A stretch of 37,436 nucleotides of DNA from CAYNYI01 sp964401455 (lineage in GTDB: Bacteria > Fibrobacterota > OXYB2-FULL-49-7 > CAYNYI01). The stretch covers positions 1-37,436 of the forward strand of contig CAYNYI010000012.1 in NCBI GenBank assembly GCA_964401455.1, read 5' to 3'. Of this stretch, positions 8,112-15,165 are shown one piece after another. The notes beneath the pieces were generated by a model that saw only the letters and a list, made by a program, of their open reading frames with translations, ran no database searches and was not told the origin of the DNA. The stretch's first letter is position 1, and the number at the start of each line of letters is the position of its first letter. The position numbers and the translations under genes are program-made.

Positions 8112-8666
8112 TTGCTGAACGCTATGAAATATCCTTATTTTAAGTATATGCTTAATGTAAAAACCCTCATAGTTTTTTTATCGGCTCTTTTCCTTTTTAC
8201 AGGATGTATAAGTACTTCGCCGAGGTACAGACCGGAAGGTAAAAGAGACTATTATAAAAGTAAACAGCCGAAGCGCCAGAGCGCAGGAGGACTTAGTTCT
8301 CCGCAGGTAAACCGTATGCGCTCAGTTATTGAGAAATACCGTGGGATTCCTTATAAATTCGGCGGTACAACCACAAGGGGAATTGATTGTTCCGGATTTA
8401 CCCGTGCGGTTTTCAGAGAGGCCCTCGGGGTTGAGTTGCCGCGTAATTCAAGAGACCAGTCTCTTAGAGGCCGCAGGATTAGTTTCAACAGACTGCAGTT
8501 CGGTGATCTGATTTTTTTTAGGATAAACAGCCTCCGAATCTCGCATGTCGGAATTTATCTGGGCAACGGGCGGATGGTCCATGCCGGCCGGCATTCAGGC
8601 GTAGCGGTTGTAAGTCTGGACAAAAATTATTATCGCACCAGGTTTGCTTTTGGACGAAGGCTGTAG
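8112..8666 (+). CDS. NlpC/P60 cysteine peptidase lipoprotein
   Basis: This 184-residue secreted lipoprotein has a signal peptide ending in the lipobox FTGC (Cys32), then a short basic linker and an NlpC/P60 domain (~65-184). The domain shows GIDCSGF with catalytic Cys93, FGDLIFF, ISHVGIYLGNG with His145, and MVHAGRHSG with the third polar residue His157. Such enzymes are peptidoglycan endopeptidases that cut D-Glu-diaminopimelate linkages. A TTG at 8112 with AAGGA six bases upstream was preferred; an ATG at 8124 also leaves an intact signal peptide. It is followed by pheA after 28 bases. Confidence 0.88.
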   Translation: MLNAMKYPYFKYMLNVKTLIVFLSALFLFTGCISTSPRYRPEGKRDYYKSKQPKRQSAGGLSSPQVNRMRSVIEKYRGIPYKFGGTTTRGIDCSGFTRAVFREALGVELPRNSRDQSLRGRRISFNRLQFGDLIFFRINSLRISHVGIYLGNGRMVHAGRHSGVAVVSLDKNYYRTRFAFGRRL

Positions 8667-8694
8667 GTTTCTTCGGGAGGAAAGGAAAGAAAAT

Positions 8695-9528
8695 ATGAAA
8701 ATAGCTTTTCAGGGGGAGCGTGGCGCATATTCAGAATTAGCGGCAAAAGCCTTCTTCAATTCGTCCGTAGGGCTGCTTCCTTTGCCTCGTTTTAAGGATG
8801 TTTTTAACGCAGTGAAAAGCGGCAAGGCTTATAAGGGTATTCTTCCTATAGAGAATTCACTTGCCGGATCCATACATGAGAATTATGATTCTCTGCTTAA
8901 ATACAAACTTCATATTACAGGAGAGGTAAAGCTGAGGATTTCGCATAACCTTATCGCTCTTAAGGGTGAGAAATTGAGCGAGATTTCAAAAATTTATTCT
9001 CATCCTCAGGCTTTAAGCCAATGTTCAAACTATCTTGCTTCAATGAAAAATACGGAACAGGTTCCTTTTGCCGATACTGCGGGTGCCGCACAGTATATAA
9101 AAGAAAATAAAATTAAAGGAGCTGCAGCTATCGCTAGCAGTCAGGCGGCCAAAGATTACAGAATGAACATTCTAAAGCGATCCATTGAGGATAATAATAA
9201 AAATTATACAAGATTTATTATACTCTCGAAAACAAAAGGGCGTACACCAAAGGGAACAAAAATGAAGACGTCTATAGTCTTTTCTCTTAAAAATATGCCG
9301 GGGGCTCTTTTTAAGAGCCTGAGTGTATTTGCTTTAAGGGATATTGACCTTTTTAAGATAGAATCACGTCCTTTGCACGGAAGGCTTTGGAAATACCTTT
9401 TCTATCTTGATTTTCAAGGCAGTATAAAACAAAAAAAGAGCAGGCTCGCCCTTGAGCATTTAAATGAAATAGCAAATTTTGTCCAGATACTCGGCTCTTA
9501 TCCTGTTGGACCGGAGATCAGACCCTGA
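8695..9528 (+). CDS. pheA: Prephenate dehydratase
   Basis: This monofunctional enzyme converts prephenate to phenylpyruvate (EC 4.2.1.51), the committed step to phenylalanine. The 277-residue protein has the PDT domain (~1-185) beginning MKIAFQGERGAYSELAA, with GILPIENSLAGSIHENYD and the active-site NNKNYTRFIIL (Thr-Arg-Phe). An ACT regulatory domain follows (~197-270) with PGALFKSLSVFALRDIDLFK and the ESRP motif that binds phenylalanine. Feedback inhibition by Phe is expected. The ATG at 8695 follows GGGAGGAAAGGA. No chorismate mutase domain is fused. Confidence 0.96.
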   Translation: MKIAFQGERGAYSELAAKAFFNSSVGLLPLPRFKDVFNAVKSGKAYKGILPIENSLAGSIHENYDSLLKYKLHITGEVKLRISHNLIALKGEKLSEISKIYSHPQALSQCSNYLASMKNTEQVPFADTAGAAQYIKENKIKGAAAIASSQAAKDYRMNILKRSIEDNNKNYTRFIILSKTKGRTPKGTKMKTSIVFSLKNMPGALFKSLSVFALRDIDLFKIESRPLHGRLWKYLFYLDFQGSIKQKKSRLALEHLNEIANFVQILGSYPVGPEIRP

Positions 9529-9538
9529 AATAAAAAAA

Positions 9539-9566
9539 ACAGGGCAAAATTGCGGTTTTGCCCTGT
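9539..9566. terminator. Hairpin after pheA; T-run only on the minus strand
   Basis: A perfect 11-bp stem (ACAGGGCAAAA/TTTTGCCCTGT) with a 6-base loop begins 10 bases after the pheA stop. No T-run follows it on the plus strand. On the minus strand it is followed by eight T. It may stop plus-strand transcription inefficiently and minus-strand transcription well, yet no minus-strand gene is visible behind it. Confidence 0.55.
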
Positions 9567-9611
9567 CCGGGAGATTAGAGAGAATCAATGATACTTCATT
9601 GATTGCTGCTT
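9549..9611 (+). repeat. Imperfect direct repeat, copy A
   Basis: Copy A reads ATTGCGG...TGTCCGGGAGATT...GAGAATCAAT...ATTGAT...TGCTGCTT. It matches copy B at 9786-9850 in all these blocks. Its core AATCAATGATACTTCATTGATT is a 9-bp inverted repeat around TACT. A partial third copy of the CCGGGA block (TTCCGGGAACTTGAGAA) lies at 9634-9650. Confidence 0.6.
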
Positions 9612-9693
9612 GCTTTATTTGTATCGAAAAAATTTTCCGGGAACTTGAGAAAAAAACAAAAAAAATTTTCTGAAAAAAAAATGGAAAAAAAAC

Positions 9694-9720
9694 TAAAGTC
9701 AGTGGCGGTATTGCCGATAT
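9694..9720 (+). promoter_or_regulatory. Sigma-28 (FliA)-type promoter in the pheA-10210 gap
   Basis: TAAAGTCA (9694-9701), an 11-base spacer and GCCGATAT (9713-9720) match the flagellar sigma-28 consensus TAAAGTTT-N11-GCCGATAA at 13 of 16 positions with exact spacing. The predicted start is about 9727. No gene with a ribosome site follows before the terminator at 9853-9894. Confidence 0.6.
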
Positions 9721-9785
9721 AGATATTAGGGATTGATCTGTTCAAGGGCTGCGGATACGGTTCCTGGCGGCCGGCGGGCGGTATT

Positions 9786-9850
9786 ATTGCGGAATACAGT
9801 CCGGGAAATTGAGGGAGAATCAATCTTTATTGATACGCATATTGCTGCTT
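9786..9850 (+). repeat. Imperfect direct repeat, copy B
   Basis: Copy B reads ATTGCGG...CAGTCCGGGAAATTGAGGGAGAATCAAT...ATTGAT...ATTGCTGCTT. It lies 237 bases downstream of copy A and inside the predicted small RNA. The palindromic centre (ATCAAT-CTTT-ATTGAT) is kept although the sequence between the arms differs from copy A, which suggests a conserved hairpin. Confidence 0.6.
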
Positions 9851-9852
9851 AT

Positions 9853-9894
9853 AAGGGACGATAACTTTTTTAGTTACCGTCCCTTATCTTTTTT
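9853..9894 (+). terminator. Intrinsic terminator
   Basis: AAGGGACGATAACT and AGTTACCGTCCCTT form a 14-bp stem with one A-C mismatch and a T5 loop. ATC and six T follow. It would end the predicted small RNA and any read-through from pheA. Confidence 0.85.
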
Positions 9895-9928
9895 AAAACC
9901 GCTGTTTTTTTGCTGCAAAGCGGACAGT

Positions 9929-10118
9929 ATGAAAAAAATAGTCCTCACCTATGAAGAAGAAGAGGAACTTATTAAAGAAATTATACGATACACACAGCAC
10001 GAGATACGAGGCTCCTGAAAAAAAATTCAGCGAAAGCAGGAATGTTATCAGACTAAACTTTGAAGATTATGACTCCTTTCGCCAAGATGCTTTCAGCACT
10101 GCTTCCGGGGCTCAATAA
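9929..10118 (+). pseudogene. Possible broken small gene (two overlapping frames)
   Basis: An ATG at 9929 opens a 29-codon frame (MKKIVLTYEEEEELIKEIIR...) that stops at 10018. The next frame carries on with YDTHSTRYEAPEKKFSESRN and ...EDYDSFRQDAFSTASGAQ to a stop at 10118. Joined near 9985 they give a plausible ~63-residue acidic protein. The second frame alone also has an ATG at 9951 (55 codons). No good Shine-Dalgarno precedes either start and no family is recognised. It could be a decayed gene, a real tiny gene in one frame, or chance. Confidence 0.3.
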
Positions 10119-10126
10119 AATATATT

Positions 10127-10155
10127 TTGACAGTAATGAAGAATTTATATAGATT
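10127..10155 (+). promoter_or_regulatory. Sigma-70 promoter of the SGNH hydrolase gene
   Basis: A perfect TTGACA (10127-10132) is followed after 17 bases by TAGATT (10150-10155), 54 bases before the start codon. The same -10 context (TAGATTAATT) recurs upstream of lpoB at 13130. Confidence 0.55.
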
Positions 10156-10209
10156 AATTAGAACCATCATATAGTGTTGATTTTATGAAACATCAATAAG
10201 GAGGCTGAT

Positions 10210-12366
10210 TTGAAGCTATTTGTGAATTCTTCTTTTTTAATAATTCTAATTATTATGAGCGCCCAGGGCGCAATTACCACCAAACCGCCTCTTATTGCTT
10301 TCGGTCTCAGGGAGGAACACCCGTATGAGTATGATATGGAGAGTGATCTTGCCTCTCCGCAGTGGGAGCTTCTGCAGGGGCCTGCCGGTATGGTTATCGA
10401 TGCGGAAGAGGGAAGAATCGGCTGGTATCCGACAATGGAACAGACCGGTCTTAATACAATTTCTGTTACAGACGGCGACGAAACCCAGACATTCGAGGTT
10501 TATTCACATGGTCTTAATCAGGCAACAAGGGACTTTTGTGCGACATTGAATGATGCTTTTGATGCAGCGGGTTCAAGTGAATACTATGAATATGTAAACC
10601 GCCAGCTTGTTATGTATCTGGGTGACAGTCAGTCGTTTGCACAGCTTTTTGGTTTGCGCTCCGCCGGTGACCTGGGTACTTCTAATGTCGGGGCCCATAA
10701 CCCCCGAATTTACGCCTTTGGTCTGGGGCGTAATGACTCTAACTGGGTCTGCTCCAGAGGAGTTAACTGTTCCTGGCCGGGTTCTTCAAGCCAGCCCGTT
10801 GATCAAAATACCTGTAACAGCGGTCAGGACGGAGGACTCAGAAGTTCCGGCCACGGTGAATTCTGGGGTAACAAAAGCAGTATGAAAATGTCCTGGGGGC
10901 TTGCGAACGTCGCGTCCGCATGGGATAATCAGTGCGGCGGGGGCGCGGCGATTTCTTCTATCCATTATGGACACAATGACGGTGATGCCGGAGTAAGTTC
11001 CTCCGACTATGCCGCTGATCTGAGGTCTGTAGTTGATTTTTTTATTTCGAAAAATACTATCCCCATTCTTATAACTACGCCGACGACAGTTGAAGGAGGA
11101 GGATGGGGCAGTGACAATGCGCTCGGTCTCTTCCAGGAATATGCCGATTCAGCGGTTGCTATTGCTGATGAGTACAATATCCCGGCACTCGACCTTAGAA
11201 GGGGTGTTCAGACAGCCTTAAACACAGTTCCCGGCCTTACCATAAATGATATGCTGAACGATGATGTTCATTATACGTTTGATCTCGATAACAGCGGAGA
11301 ATGGGATAATCCTCTTCATAATCTGAGATTTGCGGGAAATATTAGTGCCCATCTCTGGAATCATATGCTCGGTTACCTTATGGATTTCGAGATAAAAAGC
11401 CGTCCTCCGGCATGGGATAAATTTACGGATGATTACCGTATTACAGACCCGACAGCATCTCTTACCTATCAGTTCCCGGCCACATACGATACTTCGGAAA
11501 CGACCGAGAGTACCGTCTGTTCTATACTTCAGGATACCTATCTTGAGAACAATTACGGCCCTTACGGCAGTAATGAGTCGATGAGACTTTCGAACAGCCC
11601 GTATCAGGGTATGCCCTGTATGGATTTTGATCTTTCCGCTCTTCCTGATAACCTGGTCGTAGACTCCGCCAAGGTGTCGCTGACTGTTTCCAGTTATCAT
11701 GAGGGAGATCAGACCCAGGCAGTCATTAACTCAACTTCCTACCTGATACCATCAAATTGGGATGAAGACACGTATACAATCAGTTATACAGATTCAAGAA
11801 ATGTAACAAATGAATTTACAAGCGGAGGCGCTTCGCTTAGCTATACAGGCCCGATAGCAGCGGGAGATATACTGGACTTTCCTGTGAGCAAGGATATTAT
11901 GGATTCCTATGTGGGAGGCAGCGGAAACGGTATTGCGATCTCTAACGATGCAACTTCCGGATATGCCCATATATTCTTCTCTTCCAAAGAGACCAGCCCC
12001 GTAATTTCTCCCAAGCTGACTGTTTATTACCGTCAGCTTATACAGGCCTCAATAACGGATGCCGGGAATGTTCTTGGAAGCGACGCGGTTGATCTGGCAG
12101 TCGCGCCCAATCCGGCTAACCCCTCAACCAGGATTTCTTATACACTTGGAATCGACTCAAGGGGAAAGGTTCTTAATATAGCGATTTATGATGTAAAAGG
12201 AAATCTCATTAAAACCGTTAGTAAATCAGAAGCTGTTCCCGGACAAAATTCCGTCCAGTGGAACGGCACAGATTCTCGCGGAAACTTTGCGGCAAGCGGA
12301 GTTTATATCGCCAGACTTTCCGTAGGGGGGAATATAAAAACAAAGAAGTTTACTTTATTTAAATAG
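10210..12366 (+). CDS. Secreted multidomain SGNH-hydrolase-like esterase with T9SS-type sorting domain
   Basis: This 718-residue exported protein has a signal peptide (~1-20) and an Ig/cadherin-like module (~25-100, WELLQGPAGMVIDAEEGRIG). An SGNH/GDSL hydrolase domain follows (~130-395): nucleophile block VMYLGDSQSF (Ser140), YGHNDGDAG with Asn256, and NDDVHYTF with Asp352/His354. Next is a DNRLRE-type beta module (~435-625), then a C-terminal PNPANPSTRISY plus FlgD-like Ig domain (~645-718) ending TKKFTLFK, typical of Por/T9SS cargo. SGNH domains in such contexts often deacetylate plant or microbial polysaccharides, but the substrate is unknown. Several cysteines in ~181-242 may form disulfides. 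The start is TTG 10210, five bases after a perfect AAGGAGG. Confidence 0.8.
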   Translation: MKLFVNSSFLIILIIMSAQGAITTKPPLIAFGLREEHPYEYDMESDLASPQWELLQGPAGMVIDAEEGRIGWYPTMEQTGLNTISVTDGDETQTFEVYSHGLNQATRDFCATLNDAFDAAGSSEYYEYVNRQLVMYLGDSQSFAQLFGLRSAGDLGTSNVGAHNPRIYAFGLGRNDSNWVCSRGVNCSWPGSSSQPVDQNTCNSGQDGGLRSSGHGEFWGNKSSMKMSWGLANVASAWDNQCGGGAAISSIHYGHNDGDAGVSSSDYAADLRSVVDFFISKNTIPILITTPTTVEGGGWGSDNALGLFQEYADSAVAIADEYNIPALDLRRGVQTALNTVPGLTINDMLNDDVHYTFDLDNSGEWDNPLHNLRFAGNISAHLWNHMLGYLMDFEIKSRPPAWDKFTDDYRITDPTASLTYQFPATYDTSETTESTVCSILQDTYLENNYGPYGSNESMRLSNSPYQGMPCMDFDLSALPDNLVVDSAKVSLTVSSYHEGDQTQAVINSTSYLIPSNWDEDTYTISYTDSRNVTNEFTSGGASLSYTGPIAAGDILDFPVSKDIMDSYVGGSGNGIAISNDATSGYAHIFFSSKETSPVISPKLTVYYRQLIQASITDAGNVLGSDAVDLAVAPNPANPSTRISYTLGIDSRGKVLNIAIYDVKGNLIKTVSKSEAVPGQNSVQWNGTDSRGNFAASGVYIARLSVGGNIKTKKFTLFK

Positions 12367-12385
12367 GCGGTTTTTAAACAATTAA

Positions 12386-12418
12386 AAAGCCGTGCGGGGA
12401 AACCCGCGCGGCTTTTTT
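12386..12418. terminator. Bidirectional intrinsic terminator
   Basis: AAAGCCGTGCGGG and CCCGCGCGGCTTT enclose a GAAA tetraloop. Six T follow on the plus strand and a T5 run on the minus strand. It serves the SGNH gene and the convergent zinc-ribbon gene. Confidence 0.93.
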
Positions 12419-12442
12419 GATTTCAGATTAACCGGAAAGGAT

Positions 12443-12910
12443 TTATTCCAGATAATCAAGAAATTCCTGTACGGTATTTATTCTGGAAAATTCTATTTTA
12501 AGATTTATAACATCATCGCGAGTGATTATTTTTTCAGAGACCGGCTCTCCTGCTTTGTGGCGGGGCCTAAACTCTTTTTTGAATTCGTATTTTCTATAAT
12601 TAACCGGTGCTTCCTTTGTTTTGCTTTTAGTTTTTTCAGGATTGAAAAGCGGCTTGCTCTTGGCTGCCTTGCTTGATGAAAACTGTTTTTTGCCTGAAGC
12701 CGCCCCGAGAAGCCCCGCAATATTTTTGAAAGATCCGTCTTTGCCGAATTTTTCAATTTCTTTTTCATCAATTTTGAATGTGTTGCCGTAATAATACATC
12801 ATGGGAGTTTTGCAACCCGGACAGTTGAGGATTATCATATGCGCGTCAGAAGTTAGAAATAGTTCTGAAATATCTCCGCATTCCGGGCACTTAACTACAA
12901 TTGATTTCAT
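12443..12910 (-). CDS. Zinc-ribbon protein of unknown function
   Basis: This 155-residue cytoplasmic protein has an N-terminal four-cysteine ribbon: KCPECG (Cys8, Cys11) and LNCPGCKTPM (Cys30, Cys33). A lysine- and serine-rich, probably disordered middle (~65-120) leads to a short C-terminal helical segment (DDVINLKIEFSRINTVQEF). No enzyme domain is visible. The architecture would suit a nucleic-acid or protein adaptor, which is inference. The ATG at 12910 is preceded on the minus strand by AAAGGCG. It is a monocistronic gene between a shared terminator and a 277-base intergenic region. Confidence 0.7.
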   Translation of the reverse strand: MKSIVVKCPECGDISELFLTSDAHMIILNCPGCKTPMMYYYGNTFKIDEKEIEKFGKDGSFKNIAGLLGAASGKKQFSSSKAAKSKPLFNPEKTKSKTKEAPVNYRKYEFKKEFRPRHKAGEPVSEKIITRDDVINLKIEFSRINTVQEFLDYLE

Positions 12911-12939
12911 TTTTGCGCCTTTCTTCCATGAAAGTTTAT

Positions 12940-12959
12940 AACCGGATTCCTTTCCGGTT
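12940..12959. promoter_or_regulatory. Inverted repeat upstream of the zinc-ribbon gene
   Basis: AACCGGA-TTCCTT-TCCGGTT is a perfect 7-bp inverted repeat about 30 bases upstream of the minus-strand ATG at 12910. It could be an operator or a leader hairpin. It has no T-run. Confidence 0.3.
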
Positions 12960-13106
12960 CCGCTCCCCTGTTATTAATATCGTACGATTAGGAAGCAGAC
13001 TTTACATGGAAATTCATTTACATCAAAATTATAATAAAATTTGCCTCAAATTTCAATGGCCGGCATTGTTATTGTATTATTTTTTCAAGAGACTGTATTT
13101 TTATTG

Positions 13107-13135
13107 TTGATAATGATGATTTAATTTAATAGATT
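13107..13135 (+). promoter_or_regulatory. Sigma-70 promoter of the lpoB operon
   Basis: TTGATA (13107-13112), a 17-base spacer and TAGATT (13130-13135) lie 52 bases before the lpoB ATG. Upstream sequence is AT-rich. The -10 region copies that at 10150. Confidence 0.5.
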
Positions 13136-13187
13136 AATTTTGGATTGAAAATTTAAAGGTAAGTTTAATCAACTCAGGAGGTTTTAT

Positions 13188-13781
13188 ATGAATGTTCTAA
13201 GGGTTTCAGTTCTCGCGATGTTTTTTATGATAATCGTAACAGGATGCGGAAAGAAAGTGACCAGAATCCAGGAAAATGAAATGATCGATCTGAGCGGCGA
13301 ATGGAATGATACTGACAGCAGACTTGTTGCCGAGGAGATGATAGAGGACTGCCTGAGCCGCAGTTGGTATTCGGAATACAGTAACGTTAACAGGCCCACC
13401 GTGATTGTAGGAACTGTAAGGAATAAAAGTCATGAGCATATAAATACCGAAACTTTTGTAAACGATATGCAGAGGGAACTGATAAATTCCGGGAAAGTCG
13501 ATTTTGTGGCAGGTAAGTCCGAACGAGAAGAGCTAAGAGATGAAAAGAAGGACCAGCAGGTACATTCATCCGAAGAAACCATGAAAGAACAATACCGGGA
13601 AAAAGCGGCGGACCTCATGCTTAAAGGTTCTATTAACACCATAATAGATAAGGAAGGCAAAAAATCCGTCAAATATTATCAGGTAGACCTGCAGCTTATC
13701 GACCTTGAGAGTAACCGTAAGGTCTGGATCGGATCAAAAAAGATCAAGAAATTCGTTAAGGACCCTTCCGCTCGAATGTGA
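13188..13781 (+). CDS. lpoB: LpoB-like penicillin-binding-protein activator lipoprotein
   Basis: The 197-residue lipoprotein has the lipobox VTGC (Cys20) and the LpoB/YcfM domain. This starts with DLSGEWNDTDSRLVAEEMIE, then RPTVIVGTVRNKSHEHINTE, and ends with the strand pair YYQVDLQLIDLESNRKVWIG. In E. coli LpoB is an outer-membrane lipoprotein that reaches through the cell wall to activate PBP1b. The ATG at 13188 has a strong CAGGAGG. The gene is followed after 23 bases by its common partner COG3014, supporting the call. Confidence 0.82.
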   Translation: MNVLRVSVLAMFFMIIVTGCGKKVTRIQENEMIDLSGEWNDTDSRLVAEEMIEDCLSRSWYSEYSNVNRPTVIVGTVRNKSHEHINTETFVNDMQRELINSGKVDFVAGKSEREELRDEKKDQQVHSSEETMKEQYREKAADLMLKGSINTIIDKEGKKSVKYYQVDLQLIDLESNRKVWIGSKKIKKFVKDPSARM

Positions 13782-13804
13782 AAAACGGTCATCTATAAGG
13801 TCTT

Positions 13805-15121
13805 ATGAAAAATTTTGGTCTAAAAGGCCTTCTGGGCTTTTTTATATTTCTTTTTTGTGCATCGCCTCTTGTTGATTATGATTCAATAAGAAAAACAGCG
13901 GCGGAAGGAAACTTTGAATCCGCGTACGGGGCCCTTGATTCTTCCATGGAGCGGTACGGAGAGAAGAATTTGGCTCTTTATCATCTTGATAAAGGGCTTC
14001 TCTCTCATTATGCAAAGATGACCGGTAATTCCAGGCAGCATTTTTTCAGAGCCGAAGACCTCATGGAGGAATACTCAGTCATGAGTGTAAGCCGGGAGGC
14101 GGCATCTGTAGTTACAAATGAAAACGTCAAAGAATACGCTGGAATGGATTATGAACGCGCACTTTCCTATTTTTTTAATGCCGCAAATTTTCTCTCTGAG
14201 GGCGACCTGGAAGGAGCCCAGGTTGAGGGCAGACGCGGCAGACTGATAATAAAAGAACTCCAATCGAGGTATTCAGGAAAAGCCCGATACAAAGATGAGG
14301 TCCTGCTGAGGGCGCTTAACGGGTTGATGCATGAGGTCTCAGGTGAGTATGATGATGCTTATATATCATACTACAGGTATTTTAAAGTATGCAGAGAACA
14401 AAACGAAACTTTGAATATGAGTATAATGAAGCGTCTTATTTATCTGGCGAAAAGGCAGGAACGTTCAGATGATCTTCTTGAAATTTTGGGTTATTATCCT
14501 GAAGGAAAAAATTTTGACGTGGAAGAAAGGCTTGTTTCCGCTCTTGTTTTCGCGGGATATGCCGGCAGGGGGCCAGCTCTTACCCAGAAGAAATTTTCCG
14601 GTTCTTTCGCCGATTCAAGAGGGCATACTCACCATCTTACTTTTGCTGTTCCTGAATTTCTTGAGCAGCCTTCTTCCGCAGACGGGTTCGGCCTTACTCT
14701 TCGGAAGGATAACGGTATGGAAATTTTCGCCTCAAGTGCCGAACAGATCCGGAATATCAACAGGGTTTCCAAAGAAAATCTTAAGGACAGAATGCCGTCC
14801 ATAATCAGAAAAACCGCAACCAGGGTGCTTGCAAAAACTATTGCCAACGAGAAAATAAAAAATAAGATATATGGGGGAAATCCTGTGCTGAACCTCATTA
14901 AAGGTATCGTCGTCGACAGTTTTTTCGAAGCCCTGGAACAGACCGATACCAGAATCTGCAATCTACTTCCCGGAAGAGTTTTTCTTACAGTAATTCCCGT
15001 TAATGAAGGCGATTATGTCTTTTCCGTACGGGCTTCTGACGGCTCACTGAATGAAAGTCATGCTGTAAATGTGAACAAAAATCAGAAACTCTATTATGTA
15101 AGTAATGCAGCACTGTGGTAG
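13805..15121 (+). CDS. COG3014-family exported TPR-like protein, LpoB partner
   Basis: The 438-residue protein has an N-terminal hydrophobic signal (~5-20) and a helical, TPR-like region (~25-240). This contains the block YERALSYFFNAANFLSEGDL followed by EGAQVEGRR, characteristic of COG3014. A beta-rich C-terminal domain follows. A cysteine at 18 lies at the signal end, but the preceding residues are not a good lipobox. COG3014 genes are often next to lpoB-like genes in diderms and are thought to work in the envelope, with no defined biochemistry. Start ATG 13805 lacks a strong Shine-Dalgarno (weak AAGG upstream). Confidence 0.7.
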   Translation: MKNFGLKGLLGFFIFLFCASPLVDYDSIRKTAAEGNFESAYGALDSSMERYGEKNLALYHLDKGLLSHYAKMTGNSRQHFFRAEDLMEEYSVMSVSREAASVVTNENVKEYAGMDYERALSYFFNAANFLSEGDLEGAQVEGRRGRLIIKELQSRYSGKARYKDEVLLRALNGLMHEVSGEYDDAYISYYRYFKVCREQNETLNMSIMKRLIYLAKRQERSDDLLEILGYYPEGKNFDVEERLVSALVFAGYAGRGPALTQKKFSGSFADSRGHTHHLTFAVPEFLEQPSSADGFGLTLRKDNGMEIFASSAEQIRNINRVSKENLKDRMPSIIRKTATRVLAKTIANEKIKNKIYGGNPVLNLIKGIVVDSFFEALEQTDTRICNLLPGRVFLTVIPVNEGDYVFSVRASDGSLNESHAVNVNKNQKLYYVSNAALW

Positions 15122-15165
15122 AAACTGCTTTTTATGTTAATGCAATAAATGTTATCTTTTAGAAT

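Larger units (their letters stand above)
9727..9894 (+). ncRNA. Candidate sigma-28-dependent small RNA
   Basis: A transcript from the sigma-28-type promoter would be about 168 nucleotides and end at a strong intrinsic terminator. It contains a small hairpin GTATT-ATTGCGG-AATAC (9781-9797), the repeat B hairpin ATCAAT-CTTT-ATTGAT and the terminator stem. The only open frame is 43 codons from a TTG at 9733 with no usable Shine-Dalgarno and no recognisable product. Several E. coli flagellar regulon sRNAs are sigma-28 dependent, so this class is known. Assignment rests on promoter and terminator alone. Confidence 0.42.

Noticed and set aside
9541..9566. Cyclic di-GMP-I riboswitch suggested by CAGGGCAAA
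   Set aside because: The bases are part of a simple hairpin. The second conserved block and the GNRA receptor elements of that riboswitch are missing.
9777..9790. GG-N10-GC at 9777-9790 as a sigma-54 promoter
   Set aside because: Spacing fits, but the rest of the -24 element (GGGCGGT) does not, and it lies downstream of the better sigma-28 site.
9479..10018. Open frames of 64-69 codons across the pheA end and the repeat region
   Set aside because: They run through stems and poly-A tracts, start inside pheA or in hairpins, and show no conserved protein pattern.
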